NCBI GenBank assembly: GCA_002734065.2
Contig: NVXU02000043.1
Location: 1-64,000 of the forward strand
DNA: 64,000 nucleotides
Direction: 5' to 3'
Origin: Fluviicola sp.
Lineage (GTDB): Bacteria; Bacteroidota; Bacteroidia; Flavobacteriales_D; Crocinitomicaceae
Part shown: positions 34,277 through 44,042 of the stretch, piece by piece
Layout: each line of letters opens with the position of its first letter
Position numbering within the stretch: the stretch's first letter is position 1
Made by a program: the position numbers and the translations under genes
The notes under the pieces: model-generated
Databases searched by the model: none
What the model was told of the DNA's origin: nothing
Seen by the model: only the letters and a program-made list of their open reading frames with translations

Positions 34277-34992
34277 TGGCTTTAAAAATTTTAATTGTCG
34301 AAGATGAGGTTTTAATTGCAGAAGACATGTCTGCCGATTTAGAAGATTTAGGCTATATCGTGGTTGACATTGCTATTTCTGATACAGAATGCTTAATTGC
34401 TTTTGAAAAGTTTAATCCAGAGATAATTCTCATGGATATAAACATCAAAGGAAATCTGGACGGAATAGAACTTACAAAGAAAATCAAGGAGAACCATTCC
34501 GTAGCGATTATCTATATTACTTCTAATACCGACACGCTAACAATGAATCGAGCAATTGAAAGCAAGCCCCAAGCATTTCTATCCAAACCATACAATAAAA
34601 AAGAATTGGGAGTTGCCATTGAACTCGCTTTTGTCAATCATAATGATAACTCGTTACAATCTTCCGCCTCTTCAAAACTAAACTCTTCTATTTTTGTTAA
34701 GAATGGTGAGTACTATACTAAAATAGAACTAGATTCCATTTTTTATATTGAGGCGGCAGGAAGTTATTGCACCGTATTTGCAGAGAATGGGGAATTCATT
34801 CTTTCCAATAACCTCTCCCATTTTGAAAACAAAGTTGCGCGATCTAGTTTTATTAGAATACATCGTTCGTATGTCGTAAATATTGAAAAGGTAACTGGTT
34901 TTGATTCAAATTCTATTCTTATCAATCAGAAGGAATTGCCTATTAGTAAATCACACCGTGTTGAGGTGTTAAAGCAGTTTGTAAAAGTCTAA
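34276..34992 (+). CDS. LytTR-family response regulator
   Basis: A 238-residue regulator: receiver domain at 1-120 with acidic pair E9-D10, phospho-acceptor Asp54 (ILMDINIKG) and Lys near 104 (LSKPYNK), then a LytTR DNA-binding domain at about 135-238 (DSIFYIEAAGSYC, FIRIHRSYVVNIEKV, PISKSHRVEVL). It is the partner of the TPR kinase. No repeated LytTR binding site was found near its own promoter. The stop overlaps the convergent gene by 4 bases. Confidence 0.93.
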   Translation: MALKILIVEDEVLIAEDMSADLEDLGYIVVDIAISDTECLIAFEKFNPEIILMDINIKGNLDGIELTKKIKENHSVAIIYITSNTDTLTMNRAIESKPQAFLSKPYNKKELGVAIELAFVNHNDNSLQSSASSKLNSSIFVKNGEYYTKIELDSIFYIEAAGSYCTVFAENGEFILSNNLSHFENKVARSSFIRIHRSYVVNIEKVTGFDSNSILINQKELPISKSHRVEVLKQFVKV

Positions 34993-35417
34993 GCTTGCTT
35001 TACCCTCTCCAACGTCCACTTAACAGCTTTCTCCAAAGAATAAAAGATTTTTGTAGGCTTGTTTGGCTTGTCAACTTTCATATAAAAATCGGCAATTATT
35101 TTCTGTGGCAAAGACTTAATTAACAGTGCATCAGAGTGAGTATAGTGATTCCCTGAACTTTCAGACGCCCATTCTCTTAATTCTGGCTCGATACTAGCAA
35201 ATGATTTAAACTGAAAGATGTTATAGAATTTACCTCCTCCATTTGCATCCAAGAATTTGTAACCAGCATTTATAGTTTCCATCCCTATAGTGTTATCCTC
35301 TGGGATAATCACATGATAAATCCGATTTTTGTATAGTCTAAAGATCACCCCGTCTTCTTCCGTCTCCGCAACTATCGGGGATTGAAATATCTTTGAGGTA
35401 TCTTTTTCAGTAGTCAT
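34989..35417 (-). CDS. STAS/SpoIIAA-like small protein
   Basis: A 142-residue cytoplasmic protein with the strand/helix alternation of the Bacteroidota STAS-like (DUF7793-type) proteins: DGVIFRLYKNRIYHVIIPE, GKFYNIFQF, and HSDALLIKSLPQKIIADFYM. There is no conserved Ser at the usual phosphorylation site that I can identify. It is convergent with the LytTR gene and divergent from paaZ. Function unknown. Confidence 0.6.
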   Translation of the reverse strand: MTTEKDTSKIFQSPIVAETEEDGVIFRLYKNRIYHVIIPEDNTIGMETINAGYKFLDANGGGKFYNIFQFKSFASIEPELREWASESSGNHYTHSDALLIKSLPQKIIADFYMKVDKPNKPTKIFYSLEKAVKWTLERVKQA

Positions 35418-35458
35418 AGAATAATCATTATCTTAGCACGGTTTAAAACTACAATAAA

Positions 35459-37510
35459 ATGCAACAATATCAAAATTACGTACAAGGTCAATGGATTGAA
35501 GGTCAAGGATGCGAACAAGAATTATTCAATTCTATCACTGGTGAAAAAATAGGGGAAACATCAAGTAAAGGCCTTGATTATGAGTCTATTCTAGCCTATG
35601 GCAGAAAGGTTGGTGGTGAGAAATTGCGCAAAATGACTTTTCAAGAACGTGGAAGAATGCTCAAAGCCTTGGCATTTCATTTATTAGAGAAGAAAAAGAA
35701 ATATTACGAAGTAAGTGCATGGACGGGAGCTACAAAAGTGGATTCTTGGATAGATATTGAAGGAGGAATTGGAAATATTTTTGCAAATGCTTCACTAAGA
35801 AGACAATTTCCAGATTTACCTTACAATGTTGATGGCGTTGCTGTACCACTTTCTAAAGAAGGTTCATTTATAGGACACCATATTATGGTTCCAAAACGAG
35901 GTGTTGCCATACATATTAATGCATTCAATTTCCCGATTTGGGGAATGCTCGAAAAAATTGCTGTGAACCTCATGGCAGGTGTTCCCGCAATTGTGAAACC
36001 GTCAGAATTCACTTGCTACCTGACAGAAGTGATGGTGCGTGACATCATCGCATCCAAAATTCTCCCAGAAGGTTCTTTGCAACTTGTTTGTGGACTTGGT
36101 CGAGGAATCATTGATCACGTTTCGTCAGAAGACGTCGTTACTTTTACAGGTTCTGCAAAAACAGGGAAAATCTTAAAGTCATTGCCCGGTATTGTTGAAA
36201 ATTCAGTTTCTTTTAACCTTGAGGCGGATTCTTTAAACGCAACTGTTCTAGGAGAAAAAGCAACGCCAGAGACAGAAGAATTTTCACTTTTTATCAAAGA
36301 ATGCACTAAGGAAATAACAGTAAAAGCAGGTCAAAAGTGTACCGCTGTAAGAAGAATTATTGTGCCAGAAAATTTAATTGACGATGTGCAAAATGCAATT
36401 GCAAAGCGTTTAAGTACAACCACAGTAGGTGATCCAAGTCAAGAAGGAGTAAGGATGGGGGCGTTAGCAAGTAATTTGCAAGTAGAAAGAGTTCGCGAGA
36501 ATGTGGAACTATTAGCAAAATCACAGGATATTGTTTTTGGTGATTTAGACAATTTTGATGTTGTCGGTGCTGACAAGAACAAAGGAGCTTTTTTCTCTCC
36601 TATTTTATTTAGAAATAATGATCCGTTTAATAAAACGGACGTACACGATATCGAGTGTTTTGGACCCGTCGCAACGATTATGCCTTACAATTCAATGGAC
36701 GACGCCATTGAATTGGCACGCATGGGCAAAGGATCTTTGGTTTCTTCGATTGTAACACCTTGCGATGAGGAAGCAAAAGAATATGTCATTAATGCTGCTC
36801 ACATGCACGGAAGAATATTGGTTCTTAATAAGGACTGTGCAAAAGAAAGTACAGGTCACGGTTCTCCAATGCCATTGTTAACACATGGCGGTCCAGGTAG
36901 AGCAGGTGGAGGAGAAGAAATGGGAGGAAAGCGAGGTGTTTTACATTACATGCAGAGAACTTCCATTCAAGGTCACCCAACAACGATTACCAAAATCACA
37001 GAGCAGTTTCAAGTGGGCGCAGAAATGCCAGAAGCAAACCCGCATGTTTTCAGACAGCATTTTGAAGAATTAAACATTGGGGATACTGTTTTCACGCATA
37101 AACACACGGTAACAGATGCTGATATTGTCAATTTTGCAAACGTGTCGGGAGATAATTTCTATGCACACATGGACGAAACATCTTTAGAAGGAACCATCTT
37201 TGAAAAACGTGTAGCGCATGGTTATTTTCTTCTGTCAAAAGCAGCAGGACTGTTCGTTGACCCTAAAAAAGGACCTGTATTGTTAAATTATGGCGTGGAA
37301 GAGGCTCGTTTTACAAAACCTGTTTATCCGGGAGCAACAATTGGTGTCCGTTTTACTGTGAAAGAAAAAATTGACCAAGAGAAAAAGGATGAGGATGACA
37401 TTGCAAAAGGCATCGTGAAATTCTTAGTGGATATGTATGATGAAACAGGAGAAACTGTTGCTATGGCTACGATTCTCACGATGGTGAAAAAATTAGATCA
37501 AAGTCTTTAA
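35459..37510 (+). CDS. paaZ: PaaZ: aldehyde dehydrogenase-MaoC hydratase fusion
   Basis: A 683-residue bifunctional enzyme of aerobic phenylacetate degradation: the MaoC part hydrolyses the oxepin-CoA ring and the dehydrogenase part oxidises the resulting aldehyde. Aldehyde dehydrogenase spans about 1-515, with the glutamate in NLEADSLN and the nucleophile Cys in AGQKCTAVRR. The MaoC domain is at about 535-680 (FANVSGDNFYAHMD, VAHGYFLLS). Both parts look complete. No other paa gene is nearby, so the rest of the pathway would be elsewhere or the enzyme serves another CoA pathway. Confidence 0.92.
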   Translation: MQQYQNYVQGQWIEGQGCEQELFNSITGEKIGETSSKGLDYESILAYGRKVGGEKLRKMTFQERGRMLKALAFHLLEKKKKYYEVSAWTGATKVDSWIDIEGGIGNIFANASLRRQFPDLPYNVDGVAVPLSKEGSFIGHHIMVPKRGVAIHINAFNFPIWGMLEKIAVNLMAGVPAIVKPSEFTCYLTEVMVRDIIASKILPEGSLQLVCGLGRGIIDHVSSEDVVTFTGSAKTGKILKSLPGIVENSVSFNLEADSLNATVLGEKATPETEEFSLFIKECTKEITVKAGQKCTAVRRIIVPENLIDDVQNAIAKRLSTTTVGDPSQEGVRMGALASNLQVERVRENVELLAKSQDIVFGDLDNFDVVGADKNKGAFFSPILFRNNDPFNKTDVHDIECFGPVATIMPYNSMDDAIELARMGKGSLVSSIVTPCDEEAKEYVINAAHMHGRILVLNKDCAKESTGHGSPMPLLTHGGPGRAGGGEEMGGKRGVLHYMQRTSIQGHPTTITKITEQFQVGAEMPEANPHVFRQHFEELNIGDTVFTHKHTVTDADIVNFANVSGDNFYAHMDETSLEGTIFEKRVAHGYFLLSKAAGLFVDPKKGPVLLNYGVEEARFTKPVYPGATIGVRFTVKEKIDQEKKDEDDIAKGIVKFLVDMYDETGETVAMATILTMVKKLDQSL

Positions 37511-37632
37511 GTAGTACTAATACGATTTAGGATTCCAATTTAGAATGAGTTTTATTTGCCGATATTGATTCATAAACTTTTTGTTTCCATCTAAATTCTG
37601 TAGTTTAGAGGCTTAAACAAATTATTAAACTC

Positions 37633-40404
37633 ATGAAACACAACTCTCTAAAAATAGCGTTAGTTCTGACAACAGCGTTATTTCAATTTGCTTCTTTTGG
37701 ACAGCAAGTGAAACAAACAAAAGTTAAACTGACTTCTGAACAACAGCAAGGCCAGATAGTTTACAAAGCGCAGGTCGGACCAGATGGAAACAAAAGATGT
37801 GCAACGATGGAAAATGATTCTATTCTACGTGCAAACAATCCAAATATGCCTAGCTTGTATGAACAAGAAATGTGGTTGCAACAAAGGATTACCGAGTTTA
37901 AAGCTGAGCAAGCTGCCAACCCAACGAAAATGCTACCAATTCTTACAATACCTGTCGTTGTCCATGTTATACATAATGGAGATGCTATAGGTGTATCAGA
38001 AAACATCTCAGATGCACAGGTAATATCACAAATTACTGTTTTGAACGAAGATTTCAGAAGAATGCTAGGAACCAATGGCTACAACACAAACCCTGTAGGG
38101 GCGGATGTAGAAATTGAATTCTGTTTGGCTGTTGTTGATCCAAATGGAGCACCAACAAATGGAATAGACAGAGTAAATTATGGTGTTGCACAGTTTGCTT
38201 CTACTGGCGCAGTTGATGCTATGAAGCCAAACACAATCTGGAATCCAGATAACTACATGAATATGTGGTCTGTTAATATTGGTGGAGGATTGTTGGGCTA
38301 TGCACAATTCCCTTCTAATTCTGGACTATCTGGTTTAAATGCAAATGGCGGAGCAGCAGGAACGGATGGTGTCGTTGCCGCATTTAATTATTTCGGAGTA
38401 ACTTCAGGAGGCCCATATAACCTCGGAAGAACAATGACGCACGAAGTTGGTCACTATTTAGGATTAAGACATATTTGGGGAGATGCAAATTGTGGTAATG
38501 ACTTTTGTGCTGACACACCACAATCTACAACTTCAAATTATGGTTGTCCTAATATAACCACATGTGATGGTAACCCTGATATGGTTCAAAACTACATGGA
38601 TTACACGGATGATGCATGTATGGATGTTTTTACAGCAGATCAAAAAACAAGAATTCGAACGGTTTTAACTGTAGCTACAAGAAGAGCAAGTTTAACAACT
38701 TCGACAGCTTGTCAAGCTCCATTTCCAGATAACGCTGGGATTAGCAACATTTCTGGAGCATCAGGTAACATTTGTGGTACTGATATTACACCAGTTATTA
38801 CATTGACAAACTACGGAAACAACAACCTTACAGCTGTTGATATCTCTTATGATCTTGATGGTGGAGCACCAACAATTATTAACTGGACGGGTAATTTAGC
38901 ACCTGGCGGAACAGATGTAATTACATTGCCAACCATGACTCCTGCTGCTGGACCTCATGTTTTCAATGCGTTCACAAACTTACCAAATGGTAATGTGGAT
39001 GCTGACCTTACAAATGACGCTGATTTATCTAACTTTACGATTGTAGTTGGTGGCCAGACGATAACTCTGACTATTAATACTGATTGCTATGGTGAAGAAA
39101 CCGTTTGGGAATTATACGATTCTGGTGCTAACCTTGTAGAATTTGGAGGGAATACAACTGTTACTCTTCCAGTTACAGCTACACAAGGGACTTCTGCAGG
39201 AGATCCTGGAGCATATCCTAATGAAACACAAGTTACTATTAACTGGTGTCTTGTAGCAGATTGTTATGATTTCGTTTTATGGGATGCTTACGGTGATGGA
39301 ATGTATGGAAGTCAATATGGTACATGTAGTACAGACGGTAACTTCACAATTACAGATGCTGGAGCAACAGTTTTAGCTTCTTTACAAGCTGTAAACTCTG
39401 ATTTTGCGTTCTCAGAAACGAATAACTTCTGCGTTTCTGCGCCTTGTGCAGCTACTTATTCTTCTTCTACAACTGAAGAGAATTGTAACGGAGACAACAA
39501 TGGTTCAGTAACTGTAGTATTTACTTCTGGTAACTCTACCGGAGCAACATTTGATATTGGTGCGGGACCACAAGCATCTGGTGTTTTTACAGGACTTGCT
39601 CAAGGAACAAACACGATTACTATTGTGGATGGTGACGGATGTACTACAGTTATGCAGGTTCCTCTTGCTGGACCAGCAGCTTTTACTGCTTCTGCAAATA
39701 CCAATAATATCTCTTGTAACGGACAAACAGATGGTCAAATTACAGTTTCTGTAAATGGCGGAACTGGTCCTTATACATTTAATATTGGGTCTGGACCTGT
39801 TGGGTCTGGAATATTCACAGGGCTTTCTGCAAATACATATACAATTAATTTGGTGGACGGAAATAGTTGTACATTCCAAGTTAATGGAACAGTTAGTGAA
39901 CCAGCAGTTTTATCTGCAACAACAAATACAATCAGTCCAGAATTAAATGGTAATGACGGTTCTGTAACATTAAACGTTGTTGGAGGAACTCCTAACTTTA
40001 CGTATTCTTGGACAGACGGTGCAGGTTACTCAAGTACTGCTGCTAACCCAACAAACATGCCTGGTGGAACTTATAGTGTAACAATTACGGATGTGAATGG
40101 TTGTTCAACAACAATTACAGGTATTGTAATTGCTTCATTCGTAGGAATTGATGAACTAGGAAACACTCAGTTTATCATTTATCCAAATCCTAGTAAAGGA
40201 GTATTTAACGTTGAAGTGAAAGATGAATCTAATAGCTATTCATTATCTGTTACGGATGTTTCAGGGAGATTAGTTTATGTTCAAAATGAAAGTGAGAACA
40301 ATACTTTCATTGTTGATTTAACATCTTCTTCTAACGGAATATATATGTTGACAATTCAAACAGAAAATCAAACGATTACGAAAAGAATTGTTTTGAAAAA
40401 ATAA
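37633..40404 (+). CDS. Secreted M43 metalloprotease with SprB repeats and T9SS tail
   Basis: A 923-residue exported protease. A signal peptide ends near SFGQ (residue 24). The M43 (pappalysin/ulilysin) zinc site HEVGHYLGLRH is at 270-280, with a following Met-turn region (QNYMDYTDD). A CARDB-like domain and two or three SprB-type repeats (CNGDNNGSVTV and CNGQTDGQITV) follow at about 560-790, then a type IX secretion sorting domain (IIYPNPSKGVFNVEV to ITKRIVLKK) at the end. It would be secreted and attached at the cell surface. A strong UUCG terminator follows. Confidence 0.93.
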   Translation: MKHNSLKIALVLTTALFQFASFGQQVKQTKVKLTSEQQQGQIVYKAQVGPDGNKRCATMENDSILRANNPNMPSLYEQEMWLQQRITEFKAEQAANPTKMLPILTIPVVVHVIHNGDAIGVSENISDAQVISQITVLNEDFRRMLGTNGYNTNPVGADVEIEFCLAVVDPNGAPTNGIDRVNYGVAQFASTGAVDAMKPNTIWNPDNYMNMWSVNIGGGLLGYAQFPSNSGLSGLNANGGAAGTDGVVAAFNYFGVTSGGPYNLGRTMTHEVGHYLGLRHIWGDANCGNDFCADTPQSTTSNYGCPNITTCDGNPDMVQNYMDYTDDACMDVFTADQKTRIRTVLTVATRRASLTTSTACQAPFPDNAGISNISGASGNICGTDITPVITLTNYGNNNLTAVDISYDLDGGAPTIINWTGNLAPGGTDVITLPTMTPAAGPHVFNAFTNLPNGNVDADLTNDADLSNFTIVVGGQTITLTINTDCYGEETVWELYDSGANLVEFGGNTTVTLPVTATQGTSAGDPGAYPNETQVTINWCLVADCYDFVLWDAYGDGMYGSQYGTCSTDGNFTITDAGATVLASLQAVNSDFAFSETNNFCVSAPCAATYSSSTTEENCNGDNNGSVTVVFTSGNSTGATFDIGAGPQASGVFTGLAQGTNTITIVDGDGCTTVMQVPLAGPAAFTASANTNNISCNGQTDGQITVSVNGGTGPYTFNIGSGPVGSGIFTGLSANTYTINLVDGNSCTFQVNGTVSEPAVLSATTNTISPELNGNDGSVTLNVVGGTPNFTYSWTDGAGYSSTAANPTNMPGGTYSVTITDVNGCSTTITGIVIASFVGIDELGNTQFIIYPNPSKGVFNVEVKDESNSYSLSVTDVSGRLVYVQNESENNTFIVDLTSSSNGIYMLTIQTENQTITKRIVLKK

Positions 40405-40422
40405 AGTTTAATTATTGGTTAG

Positions 40423-40454
40423 AAAAGGTTCATCTTCGGATGGACCTTTTTTTT
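40423..40454 (+). terminator. Strong UUCG-loop terminator
   Basis: A 12-bp stem AAAAGGTTCATC / GATGGACCTTTT with one G-T pair and a TTCG tetraloop, followed by a run of T. It ends the protease transcript, 36 bases before dinB. Confidence 0.85.
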
Positions 40455-40489
40455 GTGCAAAAGAATGAGTAGTTTTCGGAGAATAGAAG

Positions 40490-41572
40490 ATGAAAGAAAT
40501 TAAACACCGTAAAATAATCCACATTGATATGGATGCATATTTTGCATCGGTAGAACAAATGGACAATCCAGATTTGCAAGGAAAACCTGTTGCCGTTGGT
40601 GGAAGCAAAGAACGTGGTGTTGTGGCAGCAGCAAGTTACGAAGCCAGAAAGTTTGGCGTGCGTTCTGCTATGCCAAGTGTCATTGCAGCTAGAAGATGTC
40701 CTCATCTTATCTTCGTGAAACCTCGTTTTGAACGTTACAAAGAGATTTCACAACAAATTCGGGCTATTTTTCACGATTATACAGACCTCGTTGAGCCGCT
40801 TTCTCTCGATGAAGCCTATTTAGATGTTACAGAGAATAAAATCAATAACCCATCGGCGAGTTTGATTGCCAAAGAAATTCGTGACCGCATAAAAAAAGAG
40901 GTTGGACTGGATGCATCAGCAGGAATTTCGATCAATAAGTTCACTGCGAAAATAGCTTCTGATATCAATAAGCCAAACGGACAAAAAACGATTCCTCCAG
41001 AGGATGTTGTTTCATTTTTGGAGCAATTACCCATCAATAAATTCTACGGTGTCGGAAAAGTAACAGCCAAAAAGATGAACCTCCATGGTATATTCACCGG
41101 AAAGCAGTTAAAAGAACTTTCTTTGGACTATCTAAGCAAACATTTCGGCAAACAAGGTGCACATTTTTACAATATCGTTCGTGGAATTCAACATTCTGAA
41201 GTAAAAACCAACCGCATTCGTAAATCGGTTGGTGCAGAACGTACATTTAGCAAAGATTTGAGCTCAGAACATTTTATGTTAGAACAATTGAGCAAAATTG
41301 CGGATGAATTAGAAAGGAGATTGCTGAAGAATAAAATCAAAGGAAGAACGGTGACGGTTAAGTTGAAATTCTCCAATTTTACACAACAAACCAGAAGCAA
41401 AACCATTGATGAATTTATTCAATTAAAGAAAGACTTCTTTCCCATTGTGTCGGATTTAATCTTGCAACAACCTCCAAAGAGCAGTGTTCGATTACTTGGT
41501 ATTTCAATGAATAATTTAGATACGAATTTGGAGAAAAAAAGCGTTTCTGTGCAGTTGAAGTTGGAGTTTTAG
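40490..41572 (+). CDS. dinB: DNA polymerase IV
   Basis: A 360-residue Y-family translesion polymerase. The catalytic acidic residues are in HIDMDAYFASVEQ (about 12-24) and SLDEAYLDV (about 105-113). The helix-hairpin-helix thumb (INKFYGVGKVTAKKM) and little-finger domain (RKSVGAERTFS) are present. The C-terminal SVQLKLEF is a plausible clamp-binding end. It copies past damaged bases. No LexA box was identified upstream. The last codons (GAG TTT TAG) fall in a period-8 repeat register. Confidence 0.95.
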   Translation: MKEIKHRKIIHIDMDAYFASVEQMDNPDLQGKPVAVGGSKERGVVAAASYEARKFGVRSAMPSVIAARRCPHLIFVKPRFERYKEISQQIRAIFHDYTDLVEPLSLDEAYLDVTENKINNPSASLIAKEIRDRIKKEVGLDASAGISINKFTAKIASDINKPNGQKTIPPEDVVSFLEQLPINKFYGVGKVTAKKMNLHGIFTGKQLKELSLDYLSKHFGKQGAHFYNIVRGIQHSEVKTNRIRKSVGAERTFSKDLSSEHFMLEQLSKIADELERRLLKNKIKGRTVTVKLKFSNFTQQTRSKTIDEFIQLKKDFFPIVSDLILQQPPKSSVRLLGISMNNLDTNLEKKSVSVQLKLEF

Positions 41573-41576
41573 GGTG

Positions 41577-41592
41577 GAGCTTTGGAGCATTG
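41577..41592 (+). repeat. Period-8 repeat (2 clear units)
   Basis: GAGCTTTG GAGCATTG, followed by AGGCTCTC. A further GAGTTTTA word (41564-41571) overlaps the dinB stop codon but is 5 bases out of register. Confidence 0.5.
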
Positions 41593-41622
41593 AGGCTCTC
41601 GAAATGCGAAATGCGTCAACAA

Positions 41623-42108
41623 CTACCCTTTTTCAACTAATTCAAGAATATATGCAATGATTAAATCGGACTCTTTTTTATCCAAAATCAATTCTCGGTT
41701 ATTCTTTCTAAGGTAAATAATAACACCTTCCTTATTCGTTTCATTCGCTGATGCTACTAATTGGTCTTTATTCTTTGCGTTTTTATAAGTGTTAAAGTAC
41801 CTGCTTAATTGCTCCTTATTATAACCATGTCTTCCTTGGTGAATTTTAAATTGGACCTCTCCTTCAACACCTGGAATGCGCAGATGCTTAACTTTAGATG
41901 TGAATTTATTCTTGCGCTTATTTTCAAGCAACACAGACACCAACTTATCAGCTTTCTCTCCCTTTATCCAGATAGAGCGACCATTAAAACTTGAATACGA
42001 CGTTGTTATTTCTTTGTTTATTTTTTCTTGAAATAGCTTTTCACACTTATTCTGTGAGAAAAGTAGGTTGCTAAAAAGTAATGATGTGATAATTAGTGAG
42101 GCTTTCAT
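41623..42108 (-). CDS. Secreted protein of unknown function
   Basis: A 161-residue protein with a signal peptide ending near LLFSQ (residue 19). The mature part is basic and carries one Cys. I recognise no family; strands alternate with helices and the C-terminus is a helix (SDLIIAYILELVEKG). It stands alone on the minus strand between dinB and the acylation operon. Confidence 0.65.
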   Translation of the reverse strand: MKASLIITSLLFSNLLFSQNKCEKLFQEKINKEITTSYSSFNGRSIWIKGEKADKLVSVLLENKRKNKFTSKVKHLRIPGVEGEVQFKIHQGRHGYNKEQLSRYFNTYKNAKNKDQLVASANETNKEGVIIYLRKNNRELILDKKESDLIIAYILELVEKG

Positions 42109-42234
42109 GTGTTGAGTTTTATTTTATAATGTAAACTTTAATTAAAGTTACATTGATCCGCTCAATATTGGAAGTATTCTGAGGTTTTAATTTCAAATTA
42201 TTAACAACGCTATAACCTACCAACCCCTTCAGTC

Positions 42235-42258
42235 CAATACTCCAAAGCTCCAACCTAA
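42235..42258 (+). repeat. Period-8 repeat array (3 units)
   Basis: CAATACTC, CAAAGCTC, CAACCTAA in register, overlapping the stop codon of the MBOAT gene on the minus strand. The rest of the 42109-42254 gap shows nothing recognisable. Confidence 0.6.
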
Positions 42259-44042
42259 AATTGCAAATAAACAAAGGGTGCACTCTCACTTCCAACTGCT
42301 TGATACATCAAAACGACAATCACAGCGACTGCTACAGCCTGTAGTGCTATTGGCATACGTGAGTACGCATCTTCGTAAAGCTTCTTCATGGTATCTGGCA
42401 ACCAATGAACAATGTAACCTCCAAGCATGATCCAAAAGACGGCTTGATAGGTGTTGAGAACCGTCACGAAAGTCTCCCACGCAAAGTCGAAATGATTCCA
42501 AATTTGGTTCAGCATCGTTAAGGGCATTCCGTCTTCGTCTAGCTTAAACCATATTCTTGTGAAGGTGATGAAACTCAAGGTCAAGAAAATCTTCCAAACG
42601 CGCGCAATTTTCCATTTACTGTCTTCATAAGGACTGATTTTGCTCCAGTATTTGTAAATCAATAACGCCGTTCCGTTCATTGCTCCCCAAATCACGAAAT
42701 TCTCACTGGCACCGTGCCATAAGCCACCGACAACCATCGTGATGATGAGGTTTAAATCTCGGTGAACATAGCGTTTGAAATTGTTAATGGTCAACAAACC
42801 AATGATGTATATCAACGTGAGAATTCCATACACATACAAGAGCGCATACCATTGCGTAATGAAAATCAGAAAGGTAAAAATGAGTAGAATAGCAATGTAA
42901 GAACCAATAGTCCCCGTTCTGTTACCACCCAAAGGAATGTAAAGGTAATCGCGCAACCAAGAACCGAGAGATTTGTGCCATCTTCTCCAAAAATCAGCAA
43001 CACTAACGGCTTTGTAGGGAGAATTGAAATTAGGTTTCAATTCAAAACCCATCAAGCGAGAAAGTCCGATGGCAATGTCTGTATAACCGGAAAAATCGGC
43101 GTAAATATGAATGGAATACGCAAACATTGCCAAAACGCTCACAAATCCGGGGAAGGCCTCTGAAGTGAAGACAATTTTATCAATAAAATGAATGACCAAG
43201 AAATCAGCAATGACAATTTTCTTGACCAAACCTTTCACAATTTGAATGACTGACCAACTGAATTCATCTTTGGTGAGAGAAAAAGGTTTCCGAATTTGAG
43301 GAATGAAATCTTTGGCTCTTACAATCGGCCCCATGACCAATTGCGGGAAAAATGTCACGAAAAATGAGTAATCAAAGAAGTTCTTGACCGGCTTGATTTC
43401 TTTGCGGTAAATGTCCACCACATAACTGATGTTTTGGAAGGTAAAAAAGGAAACACCCACTGGCAAAAGTATCTTTTCTACGAAAGTTCCTTCTCCAAAA
43501 AAGCCGTTACCCATCAGTGCGAATTGATTCACTAATTCGTAATCGGTATGGAACATTTCATTGAACGAATCCGTGAAAAAGTAGGCATATTTGAAATAGC
43601 CGAGAATTAATAAGTTAAAGATTGCCGAGAAAGCAACGAGCCATTTAGCTCTTGTGATTGGTGATGCTCGAAAGAATAAATATCGGATTAATGGACCAAA
43701 AATAATTCTATAAGGCCATTTACGACGATTATCCTTTAATGAGTCGTGTATCATGATACCGAGAAGATAGTTCACAGTAACACTGATAATCAGCAATAAA
43801 AAGTAGAGTCCAGATGTTTTGTAGAAGAAAAAGATAGAAACTGCCGTTAAAAAGAAGCTTCTCACCAATAATTTCTTGTGCAAGAAGGAAAAAACGGCCA
43901 TTACGAGAAGAAAAAAGAGCCAAAAGTCTAATTTGGTAAAAACCAAGGAGCTTCCATCTCCAATTTCAACACTGAACATATTGACAAAGCGTTGGAAGAA
44001 TTCTCCCACCCCAAATGAAAAAGATGTCAGAAAGTTAACCAT
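42255..44042 (-). CDS. MBOAT-family membrane O-acyltransferase
   Basis: A 595-residue polytopic membrane protein of the AlgI/DltB group of MBOAT enzymes. Motifs include GVSFFTFQNISYVVD, FFPQLVMGPIVRA, the catalytic His in MVVGGLWHGAS (about residue 450), and FWRRWHKSLGSWLRDYLYIPLGGNR. It carries acetyl or other acyl groups across the membrane onto an exported glycan. Two SGNH-type proteins encoded upstream in the same operon are the usual partners. It overlaps the upstream gene by 8 bases. The target polymer is unknown. Confidence 0.93.
   Translation of the reverse strand: MVNFLTSFSFGVGEFFQRFVNMFSVEIGDGSSLVFTKLDFWLFFLLVMAVFSFLHKKLLVRSFFLTAVSIFFFYKTSGLYFLLLIISVTVNYLLGIMIHDSLKDNRRKWPYRIIFGPLIRYLFFRASPITRAKWLVAFSAIFNLLILGYFKYAYFFTDSFNEMFHTDYELVNQFALMGNGFFGEGTFVEKILLPVGVSFFTFQNISYVVDIYRKEIKPVKNFFDYSFFVTFFPQLVMGPIVRAKDFIPQIRKPFSLTKDEFSWSVIQIVKGLVKKIVIADFLVIHFIDKIVFTSEAFPGFVSVLAMFAYSIHIYADFSGYTDIAIGLSRLMGFELKPNFNSPYKAVSVADFWRRWHKSLGSWLRDYLYIPLGGNRTGTIGSYIAILLIFTFLIFITQWYALLYVYGILTLIYIIGLLTINNFKRYVHRDLNLIITMVVGGLWHGASENFVIWGAMNGTALLIYKYWSKISPYEDSKWKIARVWKIFLTLSFITFTRIWFKLDEDGMPLTMLNQIWNHFDFAWETFVTVLNTYQAVFWIMLGGYIVHWLPDTMKKLYEDAYSRMPIALQAVAVAVIVVLMYQAVGSESAPFVYLQF

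Noticed and set aside
39505-39879. Antisense open frames in the protease repeat region
   Set aside because: They arise from the low-complexity Thr/Gly-rich SprB repeats of the protease gene and show no coding features.
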